NCBI GenBank assembly: GCA_037693485.1
Contig: CM075348.1
Span: 125,375,609-125,439,608, forward strand
Source of the DNA: Kitagawia praeruptora
Taxonomy: Eukaryota > Streptophyta > Magnoliopsida > Apiales > Apiaceae
Direction of reading: 5' to 3'
Length of the DNA stretch: 64,000 nt
Part shown: piece by piece, positions 26,001-38,163 of the stretch
Numbering within the stretch: position 1 is the stretch's first letter
Layout of the letters: every line of letters starts with the position of its first letter
Position numbers and translations under genes: made by a program
Notes under the pieces: generated by a model
Databases searched by the model: none
What the model was told of the DNA's origin: nothing
Seen by the model: only the letters and a program-made list of their open reading frames with translations

Positions 26001-26656
26001 TTGTATTCAAGGGGGGGGAGAGAGTTTGATTTTTCTTTTTGTGTTTGTGTGGTTGTACATGGGATTGGGTGTTACATATAATTACATGTATTAGCATGGT
26101 ACAATCTAGACATGGCTATAGGTATGGCCATTGGTACTTGTTGTCTCCACCTTTTAAAAAGCAAGCCAACTAGTTACTATTCCCCTTGCTATTTGGTTCA
26201 TCTAGTTTGCTTTTCTAACTACTTAGTTGCATGAGCTTGCATGCAATACTACTCCTTGTATTATTATTCTCCCACCAATGCTTATTATTCAATCTTTAAT
26301 TCGTATCGTATCTTAATTAATCTCTCGTAATAATATTTTGTCGCGTAGAGATTTCCCCTATAATTCCTTAAGTACTAATTGTGTAAATTCCTCTAATGTC
26401 CATAATTCCTTGTCATGATCCTTAATAAATCTTGTAACACTCTAATCATTCTCAAATCCCAAGTTTTATAAATCTCACTAACAATAAGACTCCTGCCTTC
26501 ACAATCTCCCTTTTTATCTTACATAGGGAATACAACAACACAGTTTCTCAGACAATCAATTCTATTAATCACAGGGATGACCAGAAAGGTTCCATATTGA
26601 CATTGCCACAAGATATTAAATAAATTAAAATATTACCAAAAATTAGGGTTCTTACA
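23016..26656 (-). repeat. 3' LTR of the gypsy element (3641 bp)
   Basis: Unusually long for a plant gypsy LTR. It includes three spaced copies of AACTACATCCGTAA at about 24020-24095 and an AT-rich block at 24390-24480. Small frames inside it recur identically in the other LTR and are not called as genes. Confidence 0.95.
24018..24100. repeat. Three spaced ACTACATCCGTAA repeats in gypsy LTR
   Basis: AACTACATCCGTAA occurs three times about 30 bp apart, each followed by a variant of CTATCC/CACCCTC/CATCCTTC. The same set occurs at about 33556-33638 in the other LTR. The older solo LTR has a looser counterpart near 6545-6625 (GGAAGGTTCTCCACTAC twice). Confidence 0.85.
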
Positions 26657-26689
26657 GCCTCCCCTCCTTAAAAGGATTCCGTCCCGGAA

Positions 26690-27616
26690 TCAGGTTGGAA
26701 ACAGTTGGGGGTGCTTTTCACGCATTGCGCTTTCTAGTTCCCATGTTGATTCTTCGACATTCTGGTTCCTCCACAAGACTCTCACTAGTTTGACAACCTT
26801 ATTCCTCAGCACCTGTTCTTTTCTATCCATAATTTCTACGGGTTGCTCCACATATGTTAAGTCTGGTTGCAGATCCACTTGATCATGTTCTATCACATGT
26901 CGGAAGTCGGTATGGTAGGGTCGTAGCATGGATACATGGAACACATTATGTACTTGCTGCAATCTTGGAGGTAAAGCCAATTCATAGGCTAACTTTCCAA
27001 CTCGTTTCAAGATCTCAAAAGGTCCAATAATTCTCGGGCTTAGTTTCCCTTTCTTACCAAATCTCATCAATCCCTTCCACGATGACACTTTTAACATCAC
27101 AAACTCTCCTACCTCATATTCCTTATCCTTGCGGGACTGGTCCGCATACTTCTTCTGTCTGACTTGGGCCGCTACCAGCCGTCCTCTTATGAGTTCAATA
27201 GTTTCTCTTGTCTGTTGGACCAGTTCAGGCCCTAATATCTTCCGTTCTCCAACTTCTTCCCAACACAAGGGAGACCGACATCTTCGTCCGTACAAAGCTT
27301 CATATGAGGGCATTCCTATACTCGCATGGTAACTGTTGTTGTAGGAAAATTCGATCAACGGCAAGTGGTCATCCCAACTTCCCTTAAAATCGATGGCACA
27401 TAATCTCAACATGTCCTCTATGGTCTGGATGGTTCTCTCGCTCTGTCCGTCTGATTGGGGATGGTATGCAGTACTCATGTCTAACTTGGTCCCCACATGA
27501 TCCTGAAAACTCCTCCAGAACCTGGAGTTGAACCTTGGGTCTCTACCAGATACAATGCTCACAGGAACCCCATGCCTTACCACGATCTCCTTAGATATCT
27601 CATGAAATTTGACCAT
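26690..27616 (-). pseudogene. Integrase C-terminal part plus chromodomain (gypsy)
   Basis: A 308-codon fragment of pol. It begins inside the integrase core (KEIVVRHGVPVSIVS), so the zinc-binding HHCC region and first catalytic Asp are missing. The Glu of the triad is present at residue 60 (HPQSDGQSERT). The second catalytic Asp, expected 36 positions earlier, is Gly24 (VSGRDPRF). The GPFEIL...YELALPP segment follows, then HNVFHVSMLRPYH and a chromodomain-like C-terminus (VEIMDRKEQVLRNK to EESTWELESAMREK), which in chromoviruses targets integration to marked chromatin. It ends about 30 bp before the LTR, as in intact elements. It is likely inactive. Confidence 0.88.
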
Positions 27617-30600
27617 TCGTAATGATGGGTTTCGTAAAAAAAAAAACTAATGACTTTTACATACACTCGTCTGCACTGTAGAGAAATGTTGTTCCTCAAC
27701 GCATACTCTCCTCGACCTGTATTCCTTATCGGTTGGTTTATGATTGAAAATTTCTATTCCACTACTTATACGTTCCTCTTCTACCTTGTTCATAGTATCT
27801 GCGTTGAGTCCTTGTATCGTTGGCACGCGAATACTTTGTGGTCGTGTTTTATAATCTGAGACAACGTCAAAACGCACGGTATTCCTCATATTCCTTGGCT
27901 TGATTAGCACGCATGTGTTGCCTCCCGTCAGTCGTTACCACTTGCTATGGATACTGTATAGTCTTCGGTATGCGTCGAACCAGTTCAGCTACTATATCCC
28001 TCGTTCATTGACTTCTTCGTAATGCAAGAAAAGCGAAACTTCTTCTTTCGTAGTACGCTTTACAAGAGACGTCCTTACGTCCGCATGGTGCCGATCGTGA
28101 TAACAACATTCGTTTCATGGATAAGTTTTTATTCTCGACTGCCCCGTGAAATCTAAGGCACGACACTAAATATAAATTCGATCGTCTGGATAATTCTTCT
28201 TCCCTGTCCGTCAGCCACAGATCAAATTAGTACATACGCTCAATCTCTTTATTAATTATACTTGAAAGCACCTTCAATATTCGAAGTCTAACCTTAAGTC
28301 TCTATCTGACGTAATCACTGCAGAAGTTTTATATTGCACCACCATCTCTTCCGTATATAAATCGATAATCTTCTAAATGGAAAGTCTTTCGTAGGTAAAT
28401 CACTTGGTTCAAAAATTATAAATCAACTAGGGCCATCTCTTGGCTCGGTCTTCGGTGACCTACTTATGAAATTCATTATAATTCTGTCCACGTTCAAGAT
28501 TTTCTACAGGCGGAATTAATCCACTAGATCTCTATCATTCTGCTTTCGACATGTCGCGTTTGTACTTAATAGTTTGCCAATGCCATTCTTCATACCTATC
28601 TGCCAAACATTCTCTTAATTCTCTATACATCTTTGTCCTTCCCCATAATTTAGTCATTTTCCTCTAACATTATTCTTTATTGTATATACTCTATTTTCTT
28701 GGTCAATACTGAGTGAATTCCAATTTCGAATAATCCCTTCTATAAGTATCGGCCACCACACTGGCCTTTCTTGGGTCATAACAAATTTCTCCATTATACT
28801 CCCTGCTCCCTTTCATCACCTTCTCTTTCTTATGTTTAGTTCTAATATGAAGATATACTTAAGGCACTTGTGGAAAAAAAATTTCACACTTTTCTTATAA
28901 GATTAACGTCTCCGTTTTATGCGTGAATGCTATCATGACTAATCCCCGACTCATGGTTAGTATATCACATCCCGTAACCTTTATGTTGTTTAGAAGTATA
29001 GGCTATCATCCCCTTTCTACTGCATCAGCACACCTCTTAAACTCTTGAAAGATGCATCATCGTGACTCTCAAAGTCCTCTTTTTATCATCAAGTATAGCT
29101 AACAACGAGGTTGTTGCTAATATCTCATTTCATTCCAAAACTTTGTTCATTAATCAATAAAGGCTTCTGACTCATTAATCCACTCAAACGATACTACCAT
29201 AATTTTATAACGTTTATATTAGTGTGAAATGCCAATTTTGGCACAGTACAGAGGTCGATCTTGAGTTGGTGAAACCCGCTTTTCAACCTTATCTTTGAAA
29301 AACTACTACGTGTTTTAACCGGTCAACAATTCCTACATCTCCGGTTAGGGGTATCGATTCTCGATGGTATATGTAAGATGTCATACGCTCGTCCTCTTTC
29401 ACAGCTGGCACCAATCAGCCTGAGGCCTGTATGCTGCTGCGATTCCCAATAAACTTGATTAGGTGGTAATCTCGAAGGATCATTGGGATATATCCATGCA
29501 TCCATTTGCTATTAGGGGCCTTTTAAACTTTATGTCTCGCTATGTGCATCAATCCCTTTTAGCTAAGTAAAGCTTCACATTCTTGCCACGATATTTCTTC
29601 CTTTCTTGTCCATCTCACTTCCATGTTAGTTTCCTCTAAGGATATGTCTTACATCGCAATCGATTTGAATTTCTTAGATCAGGAAAAGGCTTGGTAACTC
29701 CAGAATTCATTACTATAACATCCTGACAACGGTTGGTAGGAACGTACTCCCAACCACCTCATTATTTCCTATAACTTTCCTCACACTAATATTAAAGGTC
29801 TTGTATTATGCCCCGACATGTTATTCCTACTTTAAATAATTACTCGGCATCACGCTCTGGCTGCACAATTACAACATTTGGTTTTTGATCTCATATTGGT
29901 GCAACGGTTCACAATTGTACCTCCCGTTCACCTTAGAGTAATGACTTTTGAAAGGAATGGTTTCAAAATAACAAGGTCCAATAGATAATTTCAATAAGAA
30001 TTCCACATTGGATGTTCCAAGAATGTTGATGGTTCCAAATACTAGGAGTCTCAATTTTCGGAGATGTAAGGATGGACAGAAAGAATACAACAAGGTTTAT
30101 TCCTTCATGTCCTGATAATTTTGTAATGTGATATCATAGAGAATGTTGCACGAGGGCAATGATTGTTGGATACAAAAGTCATGAAGGCGGTCTTTATACG
30201 ATTCTTACATCTGGTGAATACTTTTCCTCTTGAAAAATAGAGGATCTGAAAAGTCCCATTGATAAAGGTCAACCGATCGAAAACAATTCTACTCTATGAC
30301 AATAAAAATGAAGCAGTTTATCATTCAAGTAATCTATGGTTTCAAATGAATCTTCATTATATGAATGAAAGAACAGAATATTCAAGTGACATAAAGTCTG
30401 ATACGAAGATGGGTAGAATTCAAGTTGAGTGGGCGACCTCACTAGGTCTCAATCAAGTTATTCGTCAAAACTTTCATTATCATACTTTACCACATGCAAA
30501 ATGCATTGAGGAATTGCTGAATGAATTAAATTGGGAGTTGGACCAGTGAAACAATAACTAGTCCTTTTCAAGAAACACTAGCAACTAGCTAGACAAAATT

Positions 30601-32538
30601 TGCTAGTTCACTTGTTTGAGACATCACCACTAGCTAGGACAATTAGCTAGGTGTTCTTCACAACATTACAATTTTGACTAGTTAGAACAATCCACTAGTC
30701 ATTCATATTGACATATCGACTAACCAGTTTCAATTGGCTAGAACAGAATTTCAACATCGCAGCCACTGAAGAAACTTTAGGCTACTCGGACAACGAATGG
30801 AAATAAGAAGTTATTAAGTTTGAAAAAGAAACTATAAAATTTGAAGAGAATATTCTAGGTATCGGAACAATCGGTAACCTCTCATCAAATATTACTTATC
30901 AGTGAAACGGTCCACCCAAGGTGCCTCCGTACACATGCTTTATCAGATCTTACAGTAGAATTAAATTCGGAATACCAATATCAAAATGATATCCTTACTA
31001 TGATTTCAGTGTTCGATGTACAATCTCATCTTGAATAGAAGAAAAGAATTCATGAGGGATGTCTGGACATTAGATCATCCATGTCCTCGGTAATTTGTTA
31101 AATATTTATGAGCTCAACTAAAGAGTGCAAGTATGAAAGAAGCAATCAAATATCAATATTCATTTAGGAATATTCATTGATTAATTAAGGAAACAATTGT
31201 TGAACATTCCTCGGATAGTTGGAAGGAAGTGTAAATAGTCCTGAGCAGAACGAAGTAATTATAAACTTCAAATAGAATACTCGAGGATCAAATAAGATAC
31301 TTTGGATGAGTCCCGGTTTAGAGAAAGTATATCATTGGCGGTTATTCCACAAGTTTGAAGTAGAAGGATAGAAGGATTACCTGATATAAACTAATCGAGG
31401 TAACATGGTTAATGAAAAGTTTAAAATGAAGTAGTGCACCAGCCGGTAGTTACCAAAATAAGTTAATAATCATTCGTGCATCTCATTATCACCACTATGA
31501 GGGTAACTCCATCTCTTCGTCTTCGTAATACAAGACACCAACTAGTGTGTCTCTCAATCATCATCTTAAAGTCATTTATCGAGTTGAGGTTTCACAAATA
31601 TATATGTCATTTCCGTGCTTTATCTTGAAGACCAAACTTCACATCATTTCGGGGACACCTGCTAAGTCCATAGGGTCCTACTTCATGCCTTTCGACATGA
31701 ATCATAAGTGGCCAGTTCCCCCTGGGAACAGATCAAAGAGATCTCTCAGGGATCTCAGTGCAGTCCATAGGTTCGGTGGCGGGTGTGTGTATGTGAACAT
31801 ATACCAAAATATATTGAGGTTTACAATACATATATACGTAGTCGCTGATAACATCTCTATCAAAGGGTCCCACTCTAGGCCAACTAGTCTTTCCTTTTGG
31901 TAGACTCTGAGATCACTGTATCGTTCGCTGCAACCATATTCAACTTCACTTGAGTCCCTTTGTTAATTATCTAGCACGCTCGTCTTATGATAACATTCTC
32001 GTATAACACATGTAAAATTCACCATCAAGGGTAATGAAATCCACAACTGCATAGTAACCACCTTTCAGGTAAACCCGTTACTTATCGAAAATCGGATCTT
32101 ATAGCCAAAGTAAAAGACTTTCATTATTCCAAGTACTAAGTACCCTTAATTATGTAGGGAAGCCTAAACGTCTTGATTCTTAAAATGCCGCCTACTAAAC
32201 TGTGGAGGACTATGGGCCACAAAATTTATGCCAGCCTAGTCATCCGATCATATTGGCAATATCGCCTCTACCTCAGCTGCTCTCGAGATTTCGCTCTGCT
32301 TCCTATACCATTACCTATGATAGGTCATGTACGATTCTCAAATCTCTATTCATCATTCTGAAGGTCTCTAAGGATTCTATCGACCCTAGTATAATACCTC
32401 CAGTAAACACTCCAGTCCATTCTACTCACCGGTACCTCTTCCGGTAGTCCAATAATAAGTTTACTACGATCTCTTATGTCATTCTCCTACTTAGACTTAA
32501 CTCTCCACACTATCGTTTCTGAGTACTGTAACTTATTT
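27617..32538 (-). other. Interior of gypsy element without gag or RT
   Basis: About 4.9 kb lying where gag, protease, RT, RNase H and the front of integrase should be. I find no RT (F/YxDD), protease or zinc-knuckle motif in any frame. The break with the integrase fragment lies next to a run of 11 A at about 27638-27648. Positions 30555-30755 are rich in CTAG/CTAGTTAG strings. Small frames exist (for example 30259-30549 on the plus strand) but none resembles a known family. Because the LTRs are nearly identical, this is not simply age-related decay. Confidence 0.6.
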
Positions 32539-32549
32539 CTCTGATACCA
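32539..32549 (-). other. Primer binding site of gypsy element (tRNA-iMet)
   Basis: On the minus strand TGGTATCAGAG follows the 5' LTR after four bases and is complementary to initiator Met tRNA. Confidence 0.88.
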
Positions 32550-32553
32550 TTTC

Positions 32554-35500
32554 TGTGACGCCCCCAAATCTGAGGTCAAAGATTCGGGTCGTCACATCAT
32601 CATCCAACCATATCATACCTGTATTAACTTTACAACTCAACAATACATCCATCCATACCTCAATCTTACATACAATCAAGTTAGAGCCTCAGAAACGATA
32701 ACCAAAAGTAACACTAAATATTACAATTCATCTGTACAACCCAGAGTCTTACGCAATTCCACTTATACAACTACACTTGAAGACAAGTCTTACTATTACA
32801 GTTGAAAACCTATCAGACTACTCTGTAGTGTTTATCATGGACTAAATCATCTCCGGGTAATTCTTCTACTCCTCTTCTGCTGGTGCGGAGTTAATCGGCC
32901 ACATTCTTCCCTTTCTGAAAAGTTTTTATAAAGCAAGAATGAGCTACATAATGCTCAGCAAGTTCACTATTTTGTAAAATAATAATGTGGTTTATTTCGA
33001 AAACATTCCCAACTATATGGGTATATATCTCAGATTTCAAAACATAATTGGACAATATATGTGCCCGAGTTTGAATAAAACATCTATACTCACTAAGGAG
33101 CTTTAGGATAACATATGAGCCCCTTATAAGGTTCCCATTTCAATATATCTCAAGTTTAAAATATATACATGTGAGTATATCATTTTTGGCAAAACACTCT
33201 ACGATTAACATACTGTACAGGGAATACATCATTGAAAACCTCTTTCCTTCCATTAGCTTAGAAGGTTTCTCATACAAAAACATTTCGTTCTTTGAAACAA
33301 TAGCAAGTGTGCACTAACACGTGCCAATCTTTATAGAAAACCTTGCAGTTCTAGATACTGCACGATGTCAATATTTTCTCATCAAAAACCACACTATCGA
33401 CAACTTGGCAATTAGGCCCAAGAAGCAGTGTTTGAGTATTTTTCCAAAGTGGAGGATGGGACTTAAAGAAAACATAAAACCTGACAGGGATTGACGATGA
33501 TCAGTCGCCACATCCGAGTCCAATAATCCGCGGGTCTTCTCTACCGGTAGAAGGATAGAAACTACATCCGTAACTATCCCCGGGTGAAAACTACATCCGT
33601 AATCACCCTCGATGAAAACTACATCCGTAATCATCCTTCGGCAACACATGGGCCGGAATAATAATTGATGGACCGCCTGGCTCACGGCCGCTTACACATC
33701 CCGGGAATCGTTCGTCAACGATTCCCACACCTGCCAGAGTCCCCTTTTTCTTTTCTTTTAAAAACCAGATTTTGATTGAAAACAGAGTAGTTGTGGTTCG
33801 ACATCAGTCGACCGATAATTCTTGAAATCATACAAGAAGCAGAACCTGACCGGGGGTTTTCGAAAATGTTTTGAGTTCGAAAAAGTTCGAGTTTGAAAGT
33901 ATTAAAAGGTATCTTGGATTAACTTTGTTTTTAAAATAGTGAACAATAATTATTAACTGATATTTTAAGATTTAATATTAATAATTAATAAAATAATTAT
34001 TTAATAAATAAACTTTTAATCCAAGATAGGGTTTCGAGTATTTACGAAGATATAATAATAGTTATTTGAATATACGATACCACCCGAATGACCCTTCGGG
34101 TTTCGCAATATAGATACGATATAATAATATACCGCTCCCCGGTCAATAGTATATACGGACCGCTACGACCTCTAATGCTAGAGTCGTTGTCCGAAGAAAA
34201 CATTTCAATCTAAGTTCAAGGGGTAAAAGCATACATGTACTTGTTCAATCTCAATTGCATCAATACTTCGATAAACATAGCATTTGATATAATTTGAAAA
34301 CTACTAACACAACAGTGAAAATCTTTGTATATGTATAAGTTTTGAAAAGTAAACTTGCCTTGGTTTGGTTGGGGTGGTCGAGCGTGTGAATTCGAACGAT
34401 CTATACATAAACAATAATCGTTCGTTAGTACCTTAACAATTTCTTTCTAATCACGGGGTTTTAAGGGGACACGAAATTAACTTAACGACTTCGTCTTATG
34501 ACTCCCTAGCCCCACTATAGGTCCATGACATCACTCGTTTACGCTCGTCACTTACTCGACTTAATTTAGTTACCACGTTCGAACTATAACCATTACTCCT
34601 AGAATTATGCTCCACTAACGACTTTTTCCCTTGCGCGAAATTTACTCTAGCATTTTTATAAAATCCAAAAATTCATATTTTAATCCAATTCTTTTTGGGT
34701 ATCCTTCACCACTGTATTTTCTAGCTTCTCTAATTTTTCCATGATCCCAAATATTTTTTAAGGTGTTTAAACAAGGTTCACAAGGGGGTCACTTTATGCA
34801 GTCCATAGTCCAGAAACAAAAATCACTTCTCCGGTCATAACTAAATATCTACACATCACCTAGCTATGAACCTTACATATCCAGAAACTACATTCAATTA
34901 TCTTTCCATCAATATAAGGTAGGACATCAGGGGACATCATTTGGGGGTTCAAAATCGTGTCACAATACAGGTCAATGTTCCTGGATAAAATCAGCATGCT
35001 CAAATCACTTAGATCAACCATTTTTCACCATTCCATCATACAACCAACACTTAATACACTCAAATCATGGTTCATAACACTCATGGTGATATATATGTTA
35101 TCCATAATCATAAAAGTCACAATCTCAACATAAAAACTCAAGATCCAAGTCATCCAACACTTATACAACCAAGATTAGCTCATACATGCATGGATCTACT
35201 TCTAAATATTATAAATACTACATAACCAAGAGGGTTTGTGATTTTATACCTTCTTGAGCTCCTAGGGACCTTGGGTAAGCTTTTCACAACACAACAACAC
35301 CTTAGATGATCTCCTACAACACTTATAATCCAAGATCTAAAAGAAAAACAAATTGGGTTACTATTCATCCAAACTTTAACAATTTATATCTTGGAATTGG
35401 ATGGATGAAATGAAGTGAAATTGCTAGCATACCTTGATTAGATGATGTAGATGACCTAGGAATTTTGGTATGAATTTAGAGTGATGAGAAGTGGGAGAAA

Positions 35501-36193
35501 GAAATTTCTTTCTTCCTTGTTCTAGCCTTGGCCGAGAGTTGTATTCAAGGGGGGGAGAGAGTTTGATTTTTCTTTTTGTGTTTGTGTGGTTGTACATGGG
35601 ATTGGGTGTTACATATAATTACATGTATTAGCATGGTACAATCTAGACATGGCTATAGGTATGGCCATTGGTACTTGTTGTCTCCACCTTTTAAAAAGCA
35701 AGCCAACTAGTTACTATTCCCCTTGCTATTTGGTTCATCTAGTTTGCTTTTCTAACTACTTAGTTGCATGAGCTTGCATGCAATACTACTCCTTGTATTA
35801 TTATTCTCCCACCAATGCTTATTATTCAATCTTTAATTCGTATCGTATCTTAATTAATCTCTCGTAATAATATTTTGTCGCGTAGAGATTTCCCCTATAA
35901 TTCCTTAAGTACTAATTGTGTAAATTCCTCTAATGTCCATAATTCCTTGTCATGATCCTTAATAAATCTTGTAACACTCTAATCATTCTCAAATCCCAAG
36001 TTTTATAAATCTCACTAACAATAAGACTCCTGCCTTCACAATCTCCCTTTTTATCTTACATAGGGAATACAACAACACAGTTTCTCAGACAATCAATTCT
36101 ATTAATCACAGGGATGACCAGAAAGGTTCCATATTGACATTGCCACAAGATATTAAATAAATTAAAATATTACCAAAAATTAGGGTTCTTACA
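32554..36193 (-). repeat. 5' LTR of the gypsy element (3640 bp)
   Basis: Near-identical to 23016-26656; visible differences include GCAATTAGG for GCACTTAGG (about 33412), AAATATCT for AAAAATCT (about 34845) and a shorter poly-G at about 35550. Followed by TSD TTTTC. Confidence 0.95.
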
Positions 36194-36198
36194 TTTTC

Positions 36199-38163
36199 CT
36201 TGCAACCAAGCATCTATGTTGCCATCTCTCTCAGCATCATCAATGATCTTTGTCTTCTGCACCTCCACATCATCCCTATGGCATAACAGAATAGCCTCAT
36301 AGTCTGGATTAGGCATATCTGCAGTGAGAAGGTTCTGAGCAATCTTTGTGAACTCAGGAATCTGATCCACAATTAAGCTTTGAAGTGCTTCAACCGTCAA
36401 TTGTTGTGGAACAGACCCTGATCCTGAAGCACTGTCATGTTGCACAGGCTTCAGCCATTGTGACATGAAGTCAGAGCTAGAGCTAGGCAAGCTAGACTCC
36501 TGAGTTACAGATGCAACTTTTGTAACCGGATGGATTGACTCTACTACTGGTGTCACCACAGAAGTGGGATGAATGACACCAGCAGTTGACACAGGCACAG
36601 AGTCTCTAGTAAAAACTAGTGGAACCTCTGTGTTTGTGATGGTGTCATCAGGTGATGCCTCAGCATGCATTCCCTCACCATCTAAATGTGGGTTCTGAGT
36701 GGTGAGCAAAGTGTCATCCACTAAGTCACTTGAAATTATTGGCTCATCAAGAGAAAAGAATTCTTGATGATCAATGCCTTGCATCTCAGTTGCCTGAGTT
36801 GCAGGTTCCAAAGAAATTCCAGTGTTAGATTCTGGAAGAGAAGTGTGTTTAAGAGTAGATTTTGGCAACTCCCCCTGAGAGATAGAGGGAGTTTCAAATG
36901 TGATGTGCTCTCCACTCAGTGTTGTGCCAGCCTTATCACTCCCATGTGCTGACTCTATACAAGAAGGTGCATTGGGGAGGATGCTTGATTCTATAGGTGC
37001 ACCCTGTTGAGAGGATACACCTATTGAGCTGTGTGCCCCTGATTTTACAACTTCAGCCATTTGTGTGACTGAAGAGGTGGTCTTAGTTTTCTTCTTCTTT
37101 ATTCTGTGTAAGGGTGACTCAGGTTACTCACTTCCTAGACCTAATTCAACAGCTAATGCTGCTTTAGATAAGATATTTAATGGTGCAGACATTACTTCCT
37201 TTCTCTTCTTTTTACTAACATCACCCTTTTGAGAGGATGATGCAGTTGGCTCAGTATGTGGTAGAGTGTTTGGTTGAGATGGTTGGTTAGCAGGCCCTGG
37301 GTTAGCATTTTGTCTTGCTTGGGCTGTGCTAACTTAGATTTTGCATCAAATGTTGGCATGTTGTGGGGATAAGTCCTAAACAAACTCTCCATATGGGGAG
37401 TTATGTTCAGTCTTACATCCACATCATTCCTAGTCTCCAAATTACCAAAAATGAGTTTGGTCATGGACTTAGGATAGCCTATTTTATTTTTATCAATCCC
37501 AGGCAATTCAATCAATGAAGCATTTTTATAATTAAGTACAGATTGAATAAAGCGAGGGAAGAAAATATCAGTACCTCTCTTGGTTGTGTTCTTACCAAGT
37601 CTCCCATATAGTTCTTGGAGGATGATTTGGCCAACATCAATCTTCTTTCCATAGGCCAAAGCATATCCAATTTGCTGCACAGGTGCACTGATTTGATCAA
37701 AGCTTGATTTCCTGGCAGTAAAGACTTGAAGAAGAGTTGCAAACACATAGCTCCACTCCTTTCTCAGATTCTTTCTGTTTAGCTTCCCAAGATTTATCCC
37801 ATCTGAGTAGTTGATGAACTCAAAGAATTCCTCTAACTCTGCATTAGTGGCCATTCTGTCAAATGACTCTTGTTGTAGGCCCAGTGCTTGGTTCATGTCT
37901 GCAGTAGTGATAGTGATTTCCTTATCCTGAATCTTGCAGTAGATGATATATGAAGTGATTGCGTTTTCCAGGGCTACAACCTCCACAATAGCAGTACTCC
38001 AAAACTGTTCCAGGATATCTAGATACAGAGTTGGGTTGGCAGAGAGTGCATCCTTGATGTATGACTCAGCCATCCATTTCACAAAGCACTTGAAATTGGC
38101 ATTGGGTGCTTCAACATCACTAGTGAGAGCGATGAAGTTGGTGTTGAACTTTATTGTTGCCAT
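36199..38163 (-). pseudogene. Copia-B extra ORF, 5' part (before gypsy insertion)
   Basis: Starts with ATG at 38163 (MATIKFNTNFIAL). The first 290 residues are globular: FKCFVKWMAESYIKDALS, ILEQFWSTAIV, a helical middle, and WSYVFATLLQVF...KKIDVGQIILQELYGRLG, which resembles the corresponding block of the copia-A extra ORF. A one-base frameshift near 37325 and a TAA at 37124-37126 interrupt the frame. After that the frame is open to the gypsy insertion point and is rich in Ser, Thr and Pro. Removing the insertion and one TSD copy would restore a frame with 20212-23010, giving a total near 1,590 codons. Function unknown; position corresponds to the env-like gene of SIRE-type elements. Confidence 0.75.

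Larger units (their letters stand above)
23016..36193 (-). mobile_element. Ty3/gypsy chromovirus-type element with 3.64-kb LTRs
   Basis: A 13.2-kb insertion with perfect TSD TTTTC (23011-23015 and 36194-36198). The LTRs at 23016-26656 and 32554-36193 begin and end TGTGACGCC...TTCTTACA on the plus strand. They differ by only about two substitutions and a poly-G length change by eye, so the insertion is very young. The primer site TGGTATCAGAG and a purine-rich tract adjoin the LTRs on the minus strand. The 5.9-kb interior codes only for an integrase-chromodomain fragment; gag, protease, RT and RNase H are absent. It must have been mobilised by proteins supplied in trans. Confidence 0.93.

Noticed and set aside
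30259..30549. 96-codon plus-strand ORF in the gypsy interior
   Set aside because: Opposite to the element, no recognised family, length compatible with chance in AT-rich DNA; kept only as part of the unexplained interior.
36764..36952. Plus-strand ORFs overlapping the copia-B extra ORF and pol
   Set aside because: Shadow frames of the minus-strand coding sequence without independent support.
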